Shown: one piece after another, positions 9,131 to 17,127 of the stretch
Layout: each line of letters starts with the position of its first letter
Numbering within the stretch: the first letter of the stretch is position 1
DNA from: Paenibacillus aestuarii
Lineage (GTDB): Bacteria; Bacillota; Bacilli; Paenibacillales; NBRC-103111
Direction: 5' to 3'
Assembly (NCBI RefSeq): GCF_027789125.1
Contig: NZ_JAQFVF010000045.1
Location: 42,024-106,023 of the forward strand
Length of the DNA stretch: 64,000 bases
Program-made: the position numbers and the translations under genes
Notes under the pieces: model-generated
The model's database searches: none
Seen by the model: the letters and a program-made list of their open reading frames with translations, nothing else
What the model was told of the DNA's origin: nothing

Positions 9131-9365
9131 CAATTATTTTTCGCCAAAAATTGGATGATTCTACTAATCAATGAATCCGGTCTCTTTCTCTATTCTCGCA
9201 TTTAATAGAAAAAAAGGATAGACATCCCGAAGAATGCTAGAGCTACTGGCCTAGCCTTGCTTCCGTCATAAAAATGGACGAGCCGCCTCTGTGGTTTGAC
9301 TCTATCAACACCCTCAGTCGTGTAATAGTATGAAATTATAAAAATGAAAGTGAGGTGAGATATCC
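9131..9365. other. Intergenic stretch, no feature recognised
   Basis: AT-rich spacer between the glycan operon terminator and a small ORF. I found no convincing gene, hairpin or repeat. Confidence 0.5.
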
Positions 9366-9575
9366 ATGGGAATAAGAAGCGATATTGTTACTCTTTTTTT
9401 CAATAATGTAGCAGCAGAGATAACCGATTTCCGAATCATAGGTAGCGCAGATCCATGCACGTCGTTAATTAAAGTAGGGTTAAGGGTTTCTAACGCCAGA
9501 ATTTGTCTGTTAAGAAATGGCTTTGTAATAGAGGAGAGAACGCAGAACATGCTTCGTTTCGTACGTATTTCGTAA
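9366..9575 (+). CDS. Small hypothetical protein, 69 aa
   Basis: Not recognised. The ATG is preceded by GTGAGGTGAGATATCC, a plausible ribosome site. The product has no clear TM segment or signal peptide; it starts MGIRSDIVTLFFNNVAAEI and ends with a basic, arginine-containing tail. An overlapping antisense frame exists but has no better support. It could be a true small protein or a remnant. Confidence 0.4.
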   Translation: MGIRSDIVTLFFNNVAAEITDFRIIGSADPCTSLIKVGLRVSNARICLLRNGFVIEERTQNMLRFVRIS

Positions 9576-9654
9576 TTATCCGGCCCATCCTCATGGAAAC
9601 TCGTGGAAATATTATAATGATATAGAGCTAGATAATTTATAAGGAGGTTATCGC

Positions 9655-9705
9655 ATGGGAGTTAGATGTGATAGCTGTACCTGGACGAGATATGAAGGCA
9701 TGTGA
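9655..9705 (+). CDS. Possible 16-codon leader peptide before the YheC/D-like gene
   Basis: The best ribosome site here (AAGGAGG at 9641-9647) serves ATG 9655, giving MGVRCDSCTWTRYEGM. Its final ATG and stop overlap the next gene's GTG start as ATGTGA, an arrangement typical of translational coupling. The peptide has a CxxC pair. It could be a coupling leader, a metal- or redox-sensing leader, or the remnant of the gene's true 5' end after a frameshift. Confidence 0.45.
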   Translation: MGVRCDSCTWTRYEGM

Positions 9706-10433
9706 CTCCAATGTCGATCAAACGAGACAAATGGATGCAATATCGTATCCTGAACGAAATGTCCTCGCTCGCTGCTCGTTTGCCTGAAACTCGGCTGCTG
9801 AACCTGAACGGGTTAGCAAAGCTGATGTTACAATATCAAAGCCTTGTTCTGAAGCCGCGCGATGGGAGATTCGGACGGGACATACTGTTCATTACCCGTT
9901 ACGGGGCGAACTCATATCGTATTCATAACGAAAAGAAAACGGTCACCATGAAAGACACCGAGCAACTGTTCAAATGGATCGGTAAAAAAACCAAAGGACG
10001 TGGATATATTGTCCAACGACGCCTACAGCTTGCTCAAATTCAACACAAGCCGTTCGACATCCGGATCATGGTGCAACGAAGGAAAGGCACTTCATCCACT
10101 TGGAAAGTGACAGGTTCATACGCGAAAGTAGCGGCGCAAGGATATCTTATCACGAATGTCCCTAGTAACATCATTCCTGTTCCTGAGGCTCTGAAATTGG
10201 CCCGCATCGGGGATCGTAGCTTGATCGTCAAAATCAAACAGATCACGCTATTGGCTGCCGAACGGCTTGGGGAGCGGTACCCTAAGCTTAGGCAAGTCGG
10301 GTTCGATATAGGCATCGATAGGAACCGACGAATTTGGATCATCGAAGGCAATTATTGGCCGGATTTGCTCCCTTTCCGATCCTTGAAAGATTCCTCGATG
10401 TATCGCAGAATACTATGGTATCAGAAACATTAA
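9702..10433 (+). CDS. YheC/YheD-like ATP-grasp protein
   Basis: A 243-residue protein of the YheC/YheD family, spore coat-associated ATP-grasp proteins in bacilli. Family features: MSIKRDKWMQYRILN near the start, LVLKPRDGRFGRDI (nucleotide-binding lysine strand), DIRIMVQR, and the C-terminal acidic metal-binding segment GFDIGIDRNRRIWIIEGN. It is shorter than YheC (about 360 residues), lacking much of the N-terminal region. The GTG start at 9702 overlaps the leader ORF; ATG 9711 is an alternative. Exact reaction unknown; amide-ligase chemistry is typical of the fold. Confidence 0.8.
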   Translation: MTPMSIKRDKWMQYRILNEMSSLAARLPETRLLNLNGLAKLMLQYQSLVLKPRDGRFGRDILFITRYGANSYRIHNEKKTVTMKDTEQLFKWIGKKTKGRGYIVQRRLQLAQIQHKPFDIRIMVQRRKGTSSTWKVTGSYAKVAAQGYLITNVPSNIIPVPEALKLARIGDRSLIVKIKQITLLAAERLGERYPKLRQVGFDIGIDRNRRIWIIEGNYWPDLLPFRSLKDSSMYRRILWYQKH

Positions 10434-10562
10434 AGCAGCGGACCAGTTTCGGGTTCGCTGCTTTTTGCTTGCAAAGGGCAGATTACTTCAACGATTTTAG
10501 ATATAATTTAAGGAAGCTTAATGTATTTATTAGTCATTTTGAATGTGGGTGGAGATTTCAGA

Positions 10563-10706
10563 ATGGAATGGAGTTGGCTATGTAATCTTGTTCGTTTTTG
10601 CCCAATGGACCTGGTCGACATTTTTGGTTGCAACAACGAACTACGCTTTGTATGCATCGAAGAGCAATCAGAATTCTATAAAAAATGGCTCAAAAGTTTA
10701 GGTTAG
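10563..10706 (+). CDS. Small hypothetical protein, 47 aa
   Basis: Not recognised. ATG 10563 follows GGGTGGAGATTTCAGA, a good ribosome site, although the frame is open further upstream. The product (MEWSWLCNLVRFCPMDLVDI...) is tryptophan- and cysteine-rich with an acidic middle and a lysine-rich end. No family recognised; possibly a C-terminally shortened remnant. Confidence 0.35.
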   Translation: MEWSWLCNLVRFCPMDLVDIFGCNNELRFVCIEEQSEFYKKWLKSLG

Positions 10707-11071
10707 AAGATTTACATTCAACTAACGGACACGATAGTTGAACAAGAGTTAGGCTAGCTGCTAACAGAAAAGGTTCATTCCCTTAGGGAATGGGAAGGTT
10801 TGTTTAAGACCTAAGCCATTTCCCCAAACAATCTTCGCATCACGCGTCAGAGAATTGTGGATTTGCTACACCAAGGCTCACCTCCACCATGTAAATCCAC
10901 AACCGCATGAGATTGTGGATTTTGCTTTGTCTTTACATCCACTTATACGATTGTAGATTCCGCGATAAGGAAAGCATTTCCTAATACTCTTCAAGTATAA
11001 TCTAGGTAGTACGAATCACAGTCATTTTCTCCGTCGATCCATAAACTACCCCGATTGGAGCTTGAGGTCTC
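10707..11071. repeat. Intergenic repeats: one palindromic REP unit and TTGTGGATTTGC units
   Basis: Contains one copy of the 20-base palindromic motif (AACTAACGGACACGATAGTT, 10720-10739), a CATTCCCTTAGGGAATG palindrome near 10775-10791, and three copies of a TTGTGGATTTGC-like unit (near 10854, 10911, 10959) with intervening inverted copies (GTAAATCCACAA). One more copy of the last unit lies near 13127. No gene seen. Confidence 0.55.
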
Positions 11072-11926
11072 ATGGAAGAAGATCATTTTAGAAAAACGAT
11101 CGGCGAATTTTTGAAAACGCGCCGGTCCAGCCTGTCGCCCTCGCAGTTTGGATTGCCTGAAGGGCATACGCGCCGGAGGACGCCCGGACTACGCCGGGAG
11201 GAAGTTGCGCAGCTTGCGGACGTAAGTACGACATGGTACACATGGCTAGAACAGGGACGAAAGGTTTCCGCATCCTCTGAGGTGCTGAAGCGACTTGCTG
11301 AAGCTTTGCAGTTAACAATAGCGGAGCGCGAATATTTGTATTTGCTGGCGGGAAAATATATTTCCCCTTTGCGCGACTTGTCGGAGTTTCAAGTGACACC
11401 AGCCTTTATGCACCTGGTAACGGCAACGCCCTATCCTTTTCTGGCGATCGGCCCAGAAAACCGGCTTATCGCATGGAATGCTGCGGCCTGTACCATTTTA
11501 ACGGATTTCTCCTTATTATTGCCAGAAGAGATGCAAGTGCTGTGGCTGCTTTTTATGCATCCGGCATTTCGCACGAAAATCATCAACTGGGAGCAGTCAA
11601 CCAAGGCGACGCTATCGTTCTTTAGAAAGATATATGATCGTTTCGCCGATCAGCCCTGGTACAGTGAGCTTGTAGAGGCGCTAATGAAGCGAAGTGAAGA
11701 ATTTGCCAAGTGGTGGCCGCTGCACGAAGTAGCAAGCAAGAATAGGCTCCAACTGGAGATCGTGCATCCTACTATGGGCATACTGTATTTTGAAATTCTT
11801 ACATTTACCCAAATGAACGATTTGGAAAACTTGATGTGCTGCATTTACATGCCTGTGCCGGGTACGCAAACAGCCGAAAGGCTCGCGGAATGGCATCAAG
11901 TCAATTCTACTGATACCCGCATCTGA
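11072..11926 (+). CDS. Helix-turn-helix regulator with MmyB-like ligand-binding domain
   Basis: A 284-residue regulator. Residues 1-75 form an XRE-type HTH (TPGLRREEVAQLADVSTTWYTWLEQGRKVSAS is the family hallmark) and the rest an MmyB-like PAS-related domain with the typical FLAIGPENRLIAWNAAACTI motif. These proteins usually control an adjacent oxidoreductase or hydrolase gene. Here the aldo/keto reductase starts 147 bases downstream in the same direction and is the likely target (inference). ATG 11072 follows GGAGCTTGAGG. Confidence 0.9.
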   Translation: MEEDHFRKTIGEFLKTRRSSLSPSQFGLPEGHTRRRTPGLRREEVAQLADVSTTWYTWLEQGRKVSASSEVLKRLAEALQLTIAEREYLYLLAGKYISPLRDLSEFQVTPAFMHLVTATPYPFLAIGPENRLIAWNAAACTILTDFSLLLPEEMQVLWLLFMHPAFRTKIINWEQSTKATLSFFRKIYDRFADQPWYSELVEALMKRSEEFAKWWPLHEVASKNRLQLEIVHPTMGILYFEILTFTQMNDLENLMCCIYMPVPGTQTAERLAEWHQVNSTDTRI

Positions 11927-12073
11927 GTATTTGACACTAATGTGGGTTTTGTTTTTTCTATTGCATGACCTGTTAGTTTTTATACTAGTTAAAAATATGA
12001 TCTGGCTCGCTCCTTCTTCGGCTAGTAATATGGTAACCGAAGCTGTAAGCAAAACATTAGGGAGGCAATAACG

Positions 12074-12907
12074 ATGTCAACATCAATAACAAGCCGCGCA
12101 GTGCTGCGCAATGGTATAGAGATGCCATGGCTCGGCCTCGGTGTGTGGCAAATGAGCGAAGGCGGACAAATTGAGGGAGCGGTCCGCTCCGCCGTAGATG
12201 CGGGGTACCGGAGCTTTGACACCGCGGCCGCTTACCGGAATGAGGAAGGCCTCGGTAAAGCGATCCGTGAATGCGGAGTCAGGCGGGAAGAGTTATTTGT
12301 GACGACGAAAGTTTGGAACAACGATCAGGGCTACAATGCAACGTTGGCCGCTTTCCAGGAAAGCCGCAAAAGGATTGGCCTGGATTATATCGATCTGTAT
12401 TTGATTCATTGGCCGGTTAAAGCTAAATATAAAGAAACATGGAAGGCGCTTGAAAAACTGTACGAAGACGGGGCTGTTCGCGCTATCGGCGTCAGTAATT
12501 TTCAAATTCATCACCTAGAAGACATCATGACGGACTGCAACATTGCTCCGTTTGTCAATCAAGTGGAATATCATCCATTGCTTGCTCAGCAGCAACTGAG
12601 GAAATTTTGCCAAGAGCACCGGATTCAGCTTGAAGCTTGGAGCCCTTTGATGCAAGGGCGATTAGACGAGCCTGTGCTGATGGAGATCGCAGCACGTTAT
12701 GGCAAGTCGCCTGCCCAGATCATACTCCGATGGGACTTGCAGAATCTCGTGGTTACGATACCCAAATCAGCGAATCCTGCTCGAATTCTGGAGAATGCGA
12801 ATATCTTCGATTTTAGCTTATCGTCAAAGGATATGGCGAAACTGGACGCTCTGGACCGCTCTCACCGATTCGGACCTGATCCGGATAACTTCTCGTTTAA
12901 TTTCTGA
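12074..12907 (+). CDS. Aldo/keto reductase (AKR5-like)
   Basis: An NADPH-dependent reductase of 277 residues. Signatures: GYRSFDTAAAYRNEEGLGKA (catalytic Asp and Tyr region), the lysine in VTTKVW, DLYLIHWP with the catalytic His, IGVSNF, and IPKSANPARILENANIFDF near the end, which binds NADP. Close in layout to bacterial 2,5-diketo-gluconate or glyoxal reductases. The ATG follows AGGGAGGCAATAACG. Probably regulated by the upstream MmyB-type protein. True substrate unknown. Confidence 0.93.
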   Translation: MSTSITSRAVLRNGIEMPWLGLGVWQMSEGGQIEGAVRSAVDAGYRSFDTAAAYRNEEGLGKAIRECGVRREELFVTTKVWNNDQGYNATLAAFQESRKRIGLDYIDLYLIHWPVKAKYKETWKALEKLYEDGAVRAIGVSNFQIHHLEDIMTDCNIAPFVNQVEYHPLLAQQQLRKFCQEHRIQLEAWSPLMQGRLDEPVLMEIAARYGKSPAQIILRWDLQNLVVTIPKSANPARILENANIFDFSLSSKDMAKLDALDRSHRFGPDPDNFSFNF

Positions 12908-13094
12908 CTTGGCGACTGACTTCGTCTGTCCGAGGTTAAGCCAAACCAAACGATTTATTACCCGTGCAGAGTTTGCAACCATTATCGTTCGTGGGCTTGG
13001 TCTGAAATTAGAGAGCGGAGCTACGCCCTTCTTTGACGTAAAGGCATCGGATTGGTCTTGCAACGCGATTGCACGGCCCATTCGTATAGCGTAA
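12905..13094 (+). pseudogene. Remnant of an S-layer homology (SLH) domain
   Basis: Immediately after the reductase stop, in another frame, the sequence encodes FITRAEFATIIVRGLGL then ATPFFDVKASDWSCNAIA. This is the SLH pattern (TRAEFA.ivvraLgl ... FsDV ... W...AI). It has no start and stops where a GI...G motif would follow, so it is one damaged SLH repeat cut from a cell-surface protein. Confidence 0.7.
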
Positions 13095-13168
13095 TCAATT
13101 TATAAAATAAAGTACCTAGAGGCGAATTGTGGATTTGCTGTACCACGCTTCAGTGAAATTCCATGAAT

Positions 13169-13194
13169 TAGGGCACCCAGCAATGGGTGCCCTA
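13169..13194 (+). terminator. Hairpin between the SLH remnant and the GrpB-like fragment
   Basis: Perfect 11-bp stem TAGGGCACCCA (13169-13179) with TGGGTGCCCTA (13184-13194). There is no long T tract on either strand, so terminator function is uncertain. Confidence 0.55.
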
Positions 13195-13293
13195 AAAATT
13201 CGCCTCAAAGATGATATGCTGAACCTTATCATAAATGAAAGCATGGCTCGCTATGGAGACGGTAGTGTGATGTTTTCATTATGAGGCTGGCAA

Positions 13294-13578
13294 ATGGAAA
13301 CGTTTGACGGCCTCTTAAGCTATATTAGGGGGATGGGCATGTGCATGGGTTTACCCGCAAAGCCAATAGTTGACATGGTCTTTGTGGTGGCTACACGGAA
13401 CGATGTGGAGATTGCCATTGAAAGACTAGCTACCCTGGGATATATACATGAAGGCGATTTAGAAATAACAGGCCGGGAAGCTTTCATTCCGCCTTGTGGA
13501 GTACCTTGGCATCATCTTTACGTTTGTGCTATTGATAACGTGGAATATAGCAGGGGGAAGATATTATCACTTTTCTAA
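13294..13578 (+). pseudogene. Truncated GrpB/UPF0157-family protein
   Basis: The 94-residue frame matches the middle of GrpB-like nucleotidyltransferase-fold proteins: LPAKPIVDMVFVVATRNDVE, ALxxLGY-like LATLGYIHEGDLEITGREAF, and a WHHLYVC motif. The N-terminal part with the conserved HIGSTSVPG is degraded (only MGMGMCMGLPAKP-like remains) and the C-terminal domain is missing, so the product is probably nonfunctional. Family call fairly secure. Confidence 0.65.
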
Positions 13579-13745
13579 TAGATACACATTCAGTTATTGA
13601 GATTGAATTGGATCGCTACGATGAAAAAATAGCTCCGATAATTAATTTGTATACAATTGAGAATTTGATTAAAGGACTCAGTAAAACGAATCAGATTAAA
13701 ATAGCTGTAGCTTTGGATTTAGCTGACACGTTAGTGGAAAGTTAA
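13565..13745 (+). pseudogene. C-terminal fragment of an unknown small protein
   Basis: A second frame begins at the damaged end of the GrpB fragment, with no good start codon, and encodes TFLIDTHSVIEIELDRYDEK...ALDLADTLVES to TAA 13743-13745. It looks like real coding sequence with the 5' end lost. Family not recognised. A terminator follows at once. Confidence 0.4.
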
Positions 13746-13780
13746 GGGAGCAGTTAGCCGCCGGCAGCAGCTCCCTTTTC
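13744..13780 (+). terminator. Terminator after the GrpB-like region
   Basis: Stem AAGGGAGC (13744-13751) with GCTCCCTT (13770-13777) and a short T run. The loop is GC-rich. Confidence 0.75.
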
Positions 13781-13817
13781 ATTAAACTAAAGGGAGAAAT
13801 TAGTGGGGAGAAAGGTA

Positions 13818-14035
13818 ATGATGAGAAGAGTATTGATTGAAATTTAAAGCTTATTGCAGCCGTAGGGGCAGTTGGTATAATGCTTTGTCTGTTAAGGTTA
13901 ATAGTAGGGACATTGTTTTTTGATGACCCTACAATAACTTACTGCGAATTTCTTTTGTATGTTGGAAAGTATTTTGCTATTTCAATTCTTCTGCACATAA
14001 TATCAGTGTGGTTTATTAAGAAACATTTGAATTAA
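13818..14035 (+). pseudogene. Frameshifted small membrane protein
   Basis: ATG 13818 follows GGGGAGAAAGG and gives MMRRVLIEI before a stop. The next frame continues at once with KLIAAVGAVGIMLCLLRLIV, a soluble segment, then a second hydrophobic segment (YFAISILLHIISVWF) and KKHLN to TAA 14033-14035. One inserted or deleted base near 13846 would restore a protein of about 70 residues with two TM helices. Unknown family. Confidence 0.55.
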
Positions 14036-14138
14036 TTTCATACTTTCGAACAAAGCCCAACAAACCCGATCGTAGTGAAATCAAGAATATACTGCTCATA
14101 TTATGGCAAAATAATAAAAACAATAAGGAGAGATTCCC

Positions 14139-15860
14139 TTGAAAAGAACGATAGCTGATTCCATCGTGGAATCCCTTTTGAACGCCGGCGTAAAGCGCAT
14201 TTACGGCATTATCGGCGATTCGCTTAATGCCTTGCTCGATGCGATCCGTCGTTCTGGAAAAATAGAATGGATCCATGTCCGCCACGAAGAGGTTGCAGCG
14301 TTCGCGGCTGGCGCGGATGCCACCCTCGGCGGAGGAATCGCCGTTTGTGCGGGTAGCAGCGGACCTGGTAATTTACATCTCATTAACGGTTTGTACGATT
14401 GCCATCGAAACCGGGTGCCAGTACTTGCGATTGCCGCTCATATTCCGAGTAGTGAAATTGGTAGCGGCTTTTTTCAAGAGACACGTCCGGACATGTTGTT
14501 TCAGGAATGCAGCTTCTTTTGTGAAGTCGTAACCGGACCGAGGCAAATACCTCGAGCGGTTACGATGGCGATGCAAACCGCGACGGCAAGGTCGGGAGTG
14601 TCTGTCTTAGTTCTTCCTGGTGATGTAGCCGCTTTCGAATACGACGAAAGCCCGGTTCCAGAACGCGTCATCCATTCCACCCGGCCAATTGTCTGCCCTT
14701 CTAAAGTCGAATTGAAGACGCTTGCCGACTACTTAGACAAAGGCAAGAGGATCACTTTGCTGTGCGGTGCTGGCTGCTCGGGAGCTCATGCTTCGCTCAT
14801 GAAGCTATGCGAGAAACTGCAATCCCCGATGGTCATAGCGCTGCGAGGTAAAGAATATCTGGAATATGACAACCCGTATTCCGTTGGATTAACCGGCCTC
14901 ATCGGATATTCATCAGGATACCACGCCATGATGGAATGCGATGTCTTACTCATGCTGGGTACCGATTTTCCATACCGGCAATTTTATCCGCAAGAAGCGA
15001 CCATCCTTCAGGTTGATTTGGATTCCTCCCGACTAGGCCGGCGAACGCCGCTTGCATACGGGGTGTGCGGAGACATAAAAACGACGGTCGACATGCTGTT
15101 ACCCCTTTTAATGGAACCGCACTCCCCTGATCACCTGCAGCACTTTGCAGCACACTATGCCAAAGTCCGTGAGGAACTGGACAACCTTGCAGCTCCTGGT
15201 CGAGCTCCTATTCATCCACAATTCCTCATGAAGGTAATCAGCGATCTAGCAGATGAGGATGCCGTTTTTACTTGCGATGTTGGGACGCCGACTGTGTGGG
15301 CTGCCCGATACTTGAGCATGAATGGAAAAAGAAGGCTACTTGGCTCGTTTAACCACGGAACAATGGCGAACGCCATGCCCCAGGCGATTGGGGCTCAGGT
15401 TGCGCAACCGGGTCGACAGGTCATATCGCTGTCTGGGGACGGGGGACTCACTATGCTGCTCGGAGATCTATTGACCCTTCGCCAGCAAAAGCTCCCGATC
15501 AAGATCGTTGTCTTTAATAATGGCGCGCTTGGATTCGTGGAATTGGAAATGAAAGCAGCTGGCTTTTTAGAATTCGGAACGGAACTCGACAATTCAAACT
15601 TTGCGGCACTTGCTCAAGCCCTGGGAATCGAAGGAATTCGCGTCGAGGATCCTAATGACTTGGAAAGCGCAGTTCGCCGAACGCTCGAACACAGCGGTCC
15701 GGTAGTGCTAGACGTAGTCGTCAATCGTCAGGAGCTGGCGATGCCGCCGAAAATCAACCTCGAGCAGGCTCGCGGATTTACGATGTGGATGCTGAAAGCC
15801 GTTTTGAACGGGCAAGGCAACGAAGTCATCGAGCTGGCGAAAACCAATCTCCTTCGCTAA
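14139..15860 (+). CDS. poxB: Pyruvate oxidase / pyruvate:quinone oxidoreductase
   Basis: A 573-residue thiamine-diphosphate flavoenzyme, the size of E. coli PoxB (572). Motifs: the N-terminal domain with IYGIIGDSLNALLDAI and the catalytic Glu in RHEEVAAFAAGADA; a central FAD-binding domain; and the ThDP motif GDGGLTMLLGDLLTLRQQKLPIKIVVFNN (GDG...NN). The C-terminus NEVIELAKTNLLR closely resembles the E. coli PoxB membrane-binding end (GDEVIELAKTNWLR), supporting pyruvate decarboxylation to acetate with electrons passed to quinone. TTG start after AATAAGGAG. Monocistronic. Confidence 0.9.
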   Translation: MKRTIADSIVESLLNAGVKRIYGIIGDSLNALLDAIRRSGKIEWIHVRHEEVAAFAAGADATLGGGIAVCAGSSGPGNLHLINGLYDCHRNRVPVLAIAAHIPSSEIGSGFFQETRPDMLFQECSFFCEVVTGPRQIPRAVTMAMQTATARSGVSVLVLPGDVAAFEYDESPVPERVIHSTRPIVCPSKVELKTLADYLDKGKRITLLCGAGCSGAHASLMKLCEKLQSPMVIALRGKEYLEYDNPYSVGLTGLIGYSSGYHAMMECDVLLMLGTDFPYRQFYPQEATILQVDLDSSRLGRRTPLAYGVCGDIKTTVDMLLPLLMEPHSPDHLQHFAAHYAKVREELDNLAAPGRAPIHPQFLMKVISDLADEDAVFTCDVGTPTVWAARYLSMNGKRRLLGSFNHGTMANAMPQAIGAQVAQPGRQVISLSGDGGLTMLLGDLLTLRQQKLPIKIVVFNNGALGFVELEMKAAGFLEFGTELDNSNFAALAQALGIEGIRVEDPNDLESAVRRTLEHSGPVVLDVVVNRQELAMPPKINLEQARGFTMWMLKAVLNGQGNEVIELAKTNLLR

Positions 15861-16290
15861 TAAATAGGAGTATTTTGGACTCCTACAATTGACTGGTCAC
15901 ACTGCCTTAGTCGCAAGTTTAAAATAGCCCCCATCTGATTGCCAGATGAGGGCTATTACGCTTACGTTAATACAAATAGAATTACAGCCGGTTACATCGC
16001 AAATATCTCTAGTATGTATCGGAATTTATTTGATTTGGTGACTATGTCCGATTAATGAGGTAGAGAACTTTGAGCGGCAGACCGTTAAACTAAAGGGCAG
16101 ATTACGCTAATACCTGGTAAATGCTATAATTTAGAAAATAGTGGTCAAAAAGGCGGGAAAAGATGGATTACAAACTTTTACATTAGTGGATACTTAGCAA
16201 TGCTCCCTTAGGTTGATTGGCGCTAAGAGAGATTTTTAAGAAATTATTTTATGATCATGGGAGGTTACTCATATCATTTCAACTAATAGA
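15861..16290. other. Intergenic stretch with two hairpins
   Basis: A short hairpin TAGGAGT/ACTCCTA (15865-15885) and a longer imperfect one, AATAGCCCCCATCTG with CAGATGAGGGCTATT (15923-15957), probably terminate poxB. A degenerate copy of the REP motif (TAAACTAAAGGGCAG, near 16086) follows. No further gene seen. Confidence 0.55.
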
Positions 16291-16704
16291 ATGAAGTCGA
16301 TTATATTAAACCATAAATTAAATTTTCTTGTATTATGTGTATCATTGTTCGTAGCATTATACTTGTTCTTTTTTATTGTGCCATATGCAGACAAGAAAGG
16401 ATTTTTTAATGAGAACGAAACGCCGAATCATGAAGAAGTTATTAAATATATCCTCTTATGCATCCCTATCATAATTGGTTTTATTCTGTTTGCTACTAGT
16501 TACATACGAAAGACCACTTTTTTGAGGAGCTTTAATTATCCATTATTTATTGTAAATATTTATTTTGGATTCTGGTTTTGCATGTTAGCTGAAGGAGGCA
16601 CAATATTATGGTTAATGATCCCGACATTAATTTTCTTAATAATCGCGTTGCCAATAAGCCTCTATAAAGGCATAAAAAAAGACAGGACATCCAAAGGTGA
16701 ATAA
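16291..16704 (+). CDS. Small integral membrane protein, 137 aa
   Basis: Not recognised. Four predicted TM segments: residues 11-32, 48-68, 80-98 and 104-124, with a charged loop PYADKKGFFNENETPNHEEV and a lysine-rich C-terminus. The best ribosome site (GGGAGG) is about 25 bases before this ATG, so an upstream non-ATG start, such as the in-frame ATT about 15 bases earlier, is possible. Function unknown. Confidence 0.6.
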   Translation: MKSIILNHKLNFLVLCVSLFVALYLFFFIVPYADKKGFFNENETPNHEEVIKYILLCIPIIIGFILFATSYIRKTTFLRSFNYPLFIVNIYFGFWFCMLAEGGTILWLMIPTLIFLIIALPISLYKGIKKDRTSKGE

Positions 16705-16953
16705 TACATTTGTTTGATATATCGAAGAAGGCGCTAACACCTTATAACTCGCACTGAAGCGTCGTTTTCCTGACTGAAGCGGTTTAGTCCCATGGCGATT
16801 AAGCTCCCTCGGAATGATTCAGTTTCCTCACTCAGACTCATGAATGCGCGTTTCCTCAGCGTTTGCCTTCCAATGGCATTTGTCCAAGCAAACAATATGT
16901 ACCGAACGTATATTAAACCGAAGTGAAAAATCACTGGAGAGGAATGAGTAAAT

Positions 16954-17067
16954 ATGGGAGTAGGTTTTGGTGGTAGTTGCGCCGGTTACGGCCTGGGTAC
17001 AAGCACCGCAGTTGTTTTAGTTCTTTTTATTCTCTTGGTAATCGTCTTAGCAACTTTTGCAATTTAA
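16954..17067 (+). CDS. YjcZ-family sporulation micro-protein, copy 1
   Basis: A 37-residue protein beginning MGVGFGGSCAGYGLGTS followed by one hydrophobic helix (VVLVLFILLVIVLATF). The Gly/Tyr/Cys N-terminus plus single TM segment is the pattern of the YjcZ family of Bacillus and Paenibacillus sporulation-associated proteins, thought to sit in spore or forespore membranes. The ATG follows GGAGAGGAATGAGTAAAT. Copy 2 lies at 53698 with two conservative changes (T17A; A36T). Confidence 0.85.
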   Translation: MGVGFGGSCAGYGLGTSTAVVLVLFILLVIVLATFAI

Positions 17068-17081
17068 ATATGAGGTAAACA

Positions 17082-17125
17082 AAAACGGTCCTATCGCGAA
17101 ATAGATGCGACACGGGCCGTTTTTC
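17082..17125 (+). terminator. Terminator of the YjcZ-family gene, copy 1
   Basis: Stem AAAACGGTCC (17082-17091) with GGGCCGTTTT (17114-17123) with one mismatch, then T residues. The same structure is present in the duplicate at 53829-53870. Confidence 0.8.
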
Positions 17126-17127
17126 TC

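Larger units (their letters stand above)
16822..17127 (+). repeat. Duplicated segment, copy 1 (YjcZ micro-gene with promoter and terminator)
   Basis: About 306 bases nearly identical to 53566-53872 in the same orientation. The unit covers the upstream region, the 37-residue gene and its terminator. The flanks differ, so this is a segmental duplication of one gene cassette. Confidence 0.9.

Noticed and set aside
16734..16934. Minus-strand 66-codon frame upstream of the YjcZ-family gene
   Set aside because: Its part inside the duplicated segment is explained by the regulatory region of the YjcZ cassette; no ribosome site.
16954..17067. YjcZ micro-protein considered as a RiPP precursor for the YcaO enzyme
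   Set aside because: Ends in a plain hydrophobic helix with no Cys/Ser/Thr-rich core, is on the opposite strand, and fits the YjcZ family well.
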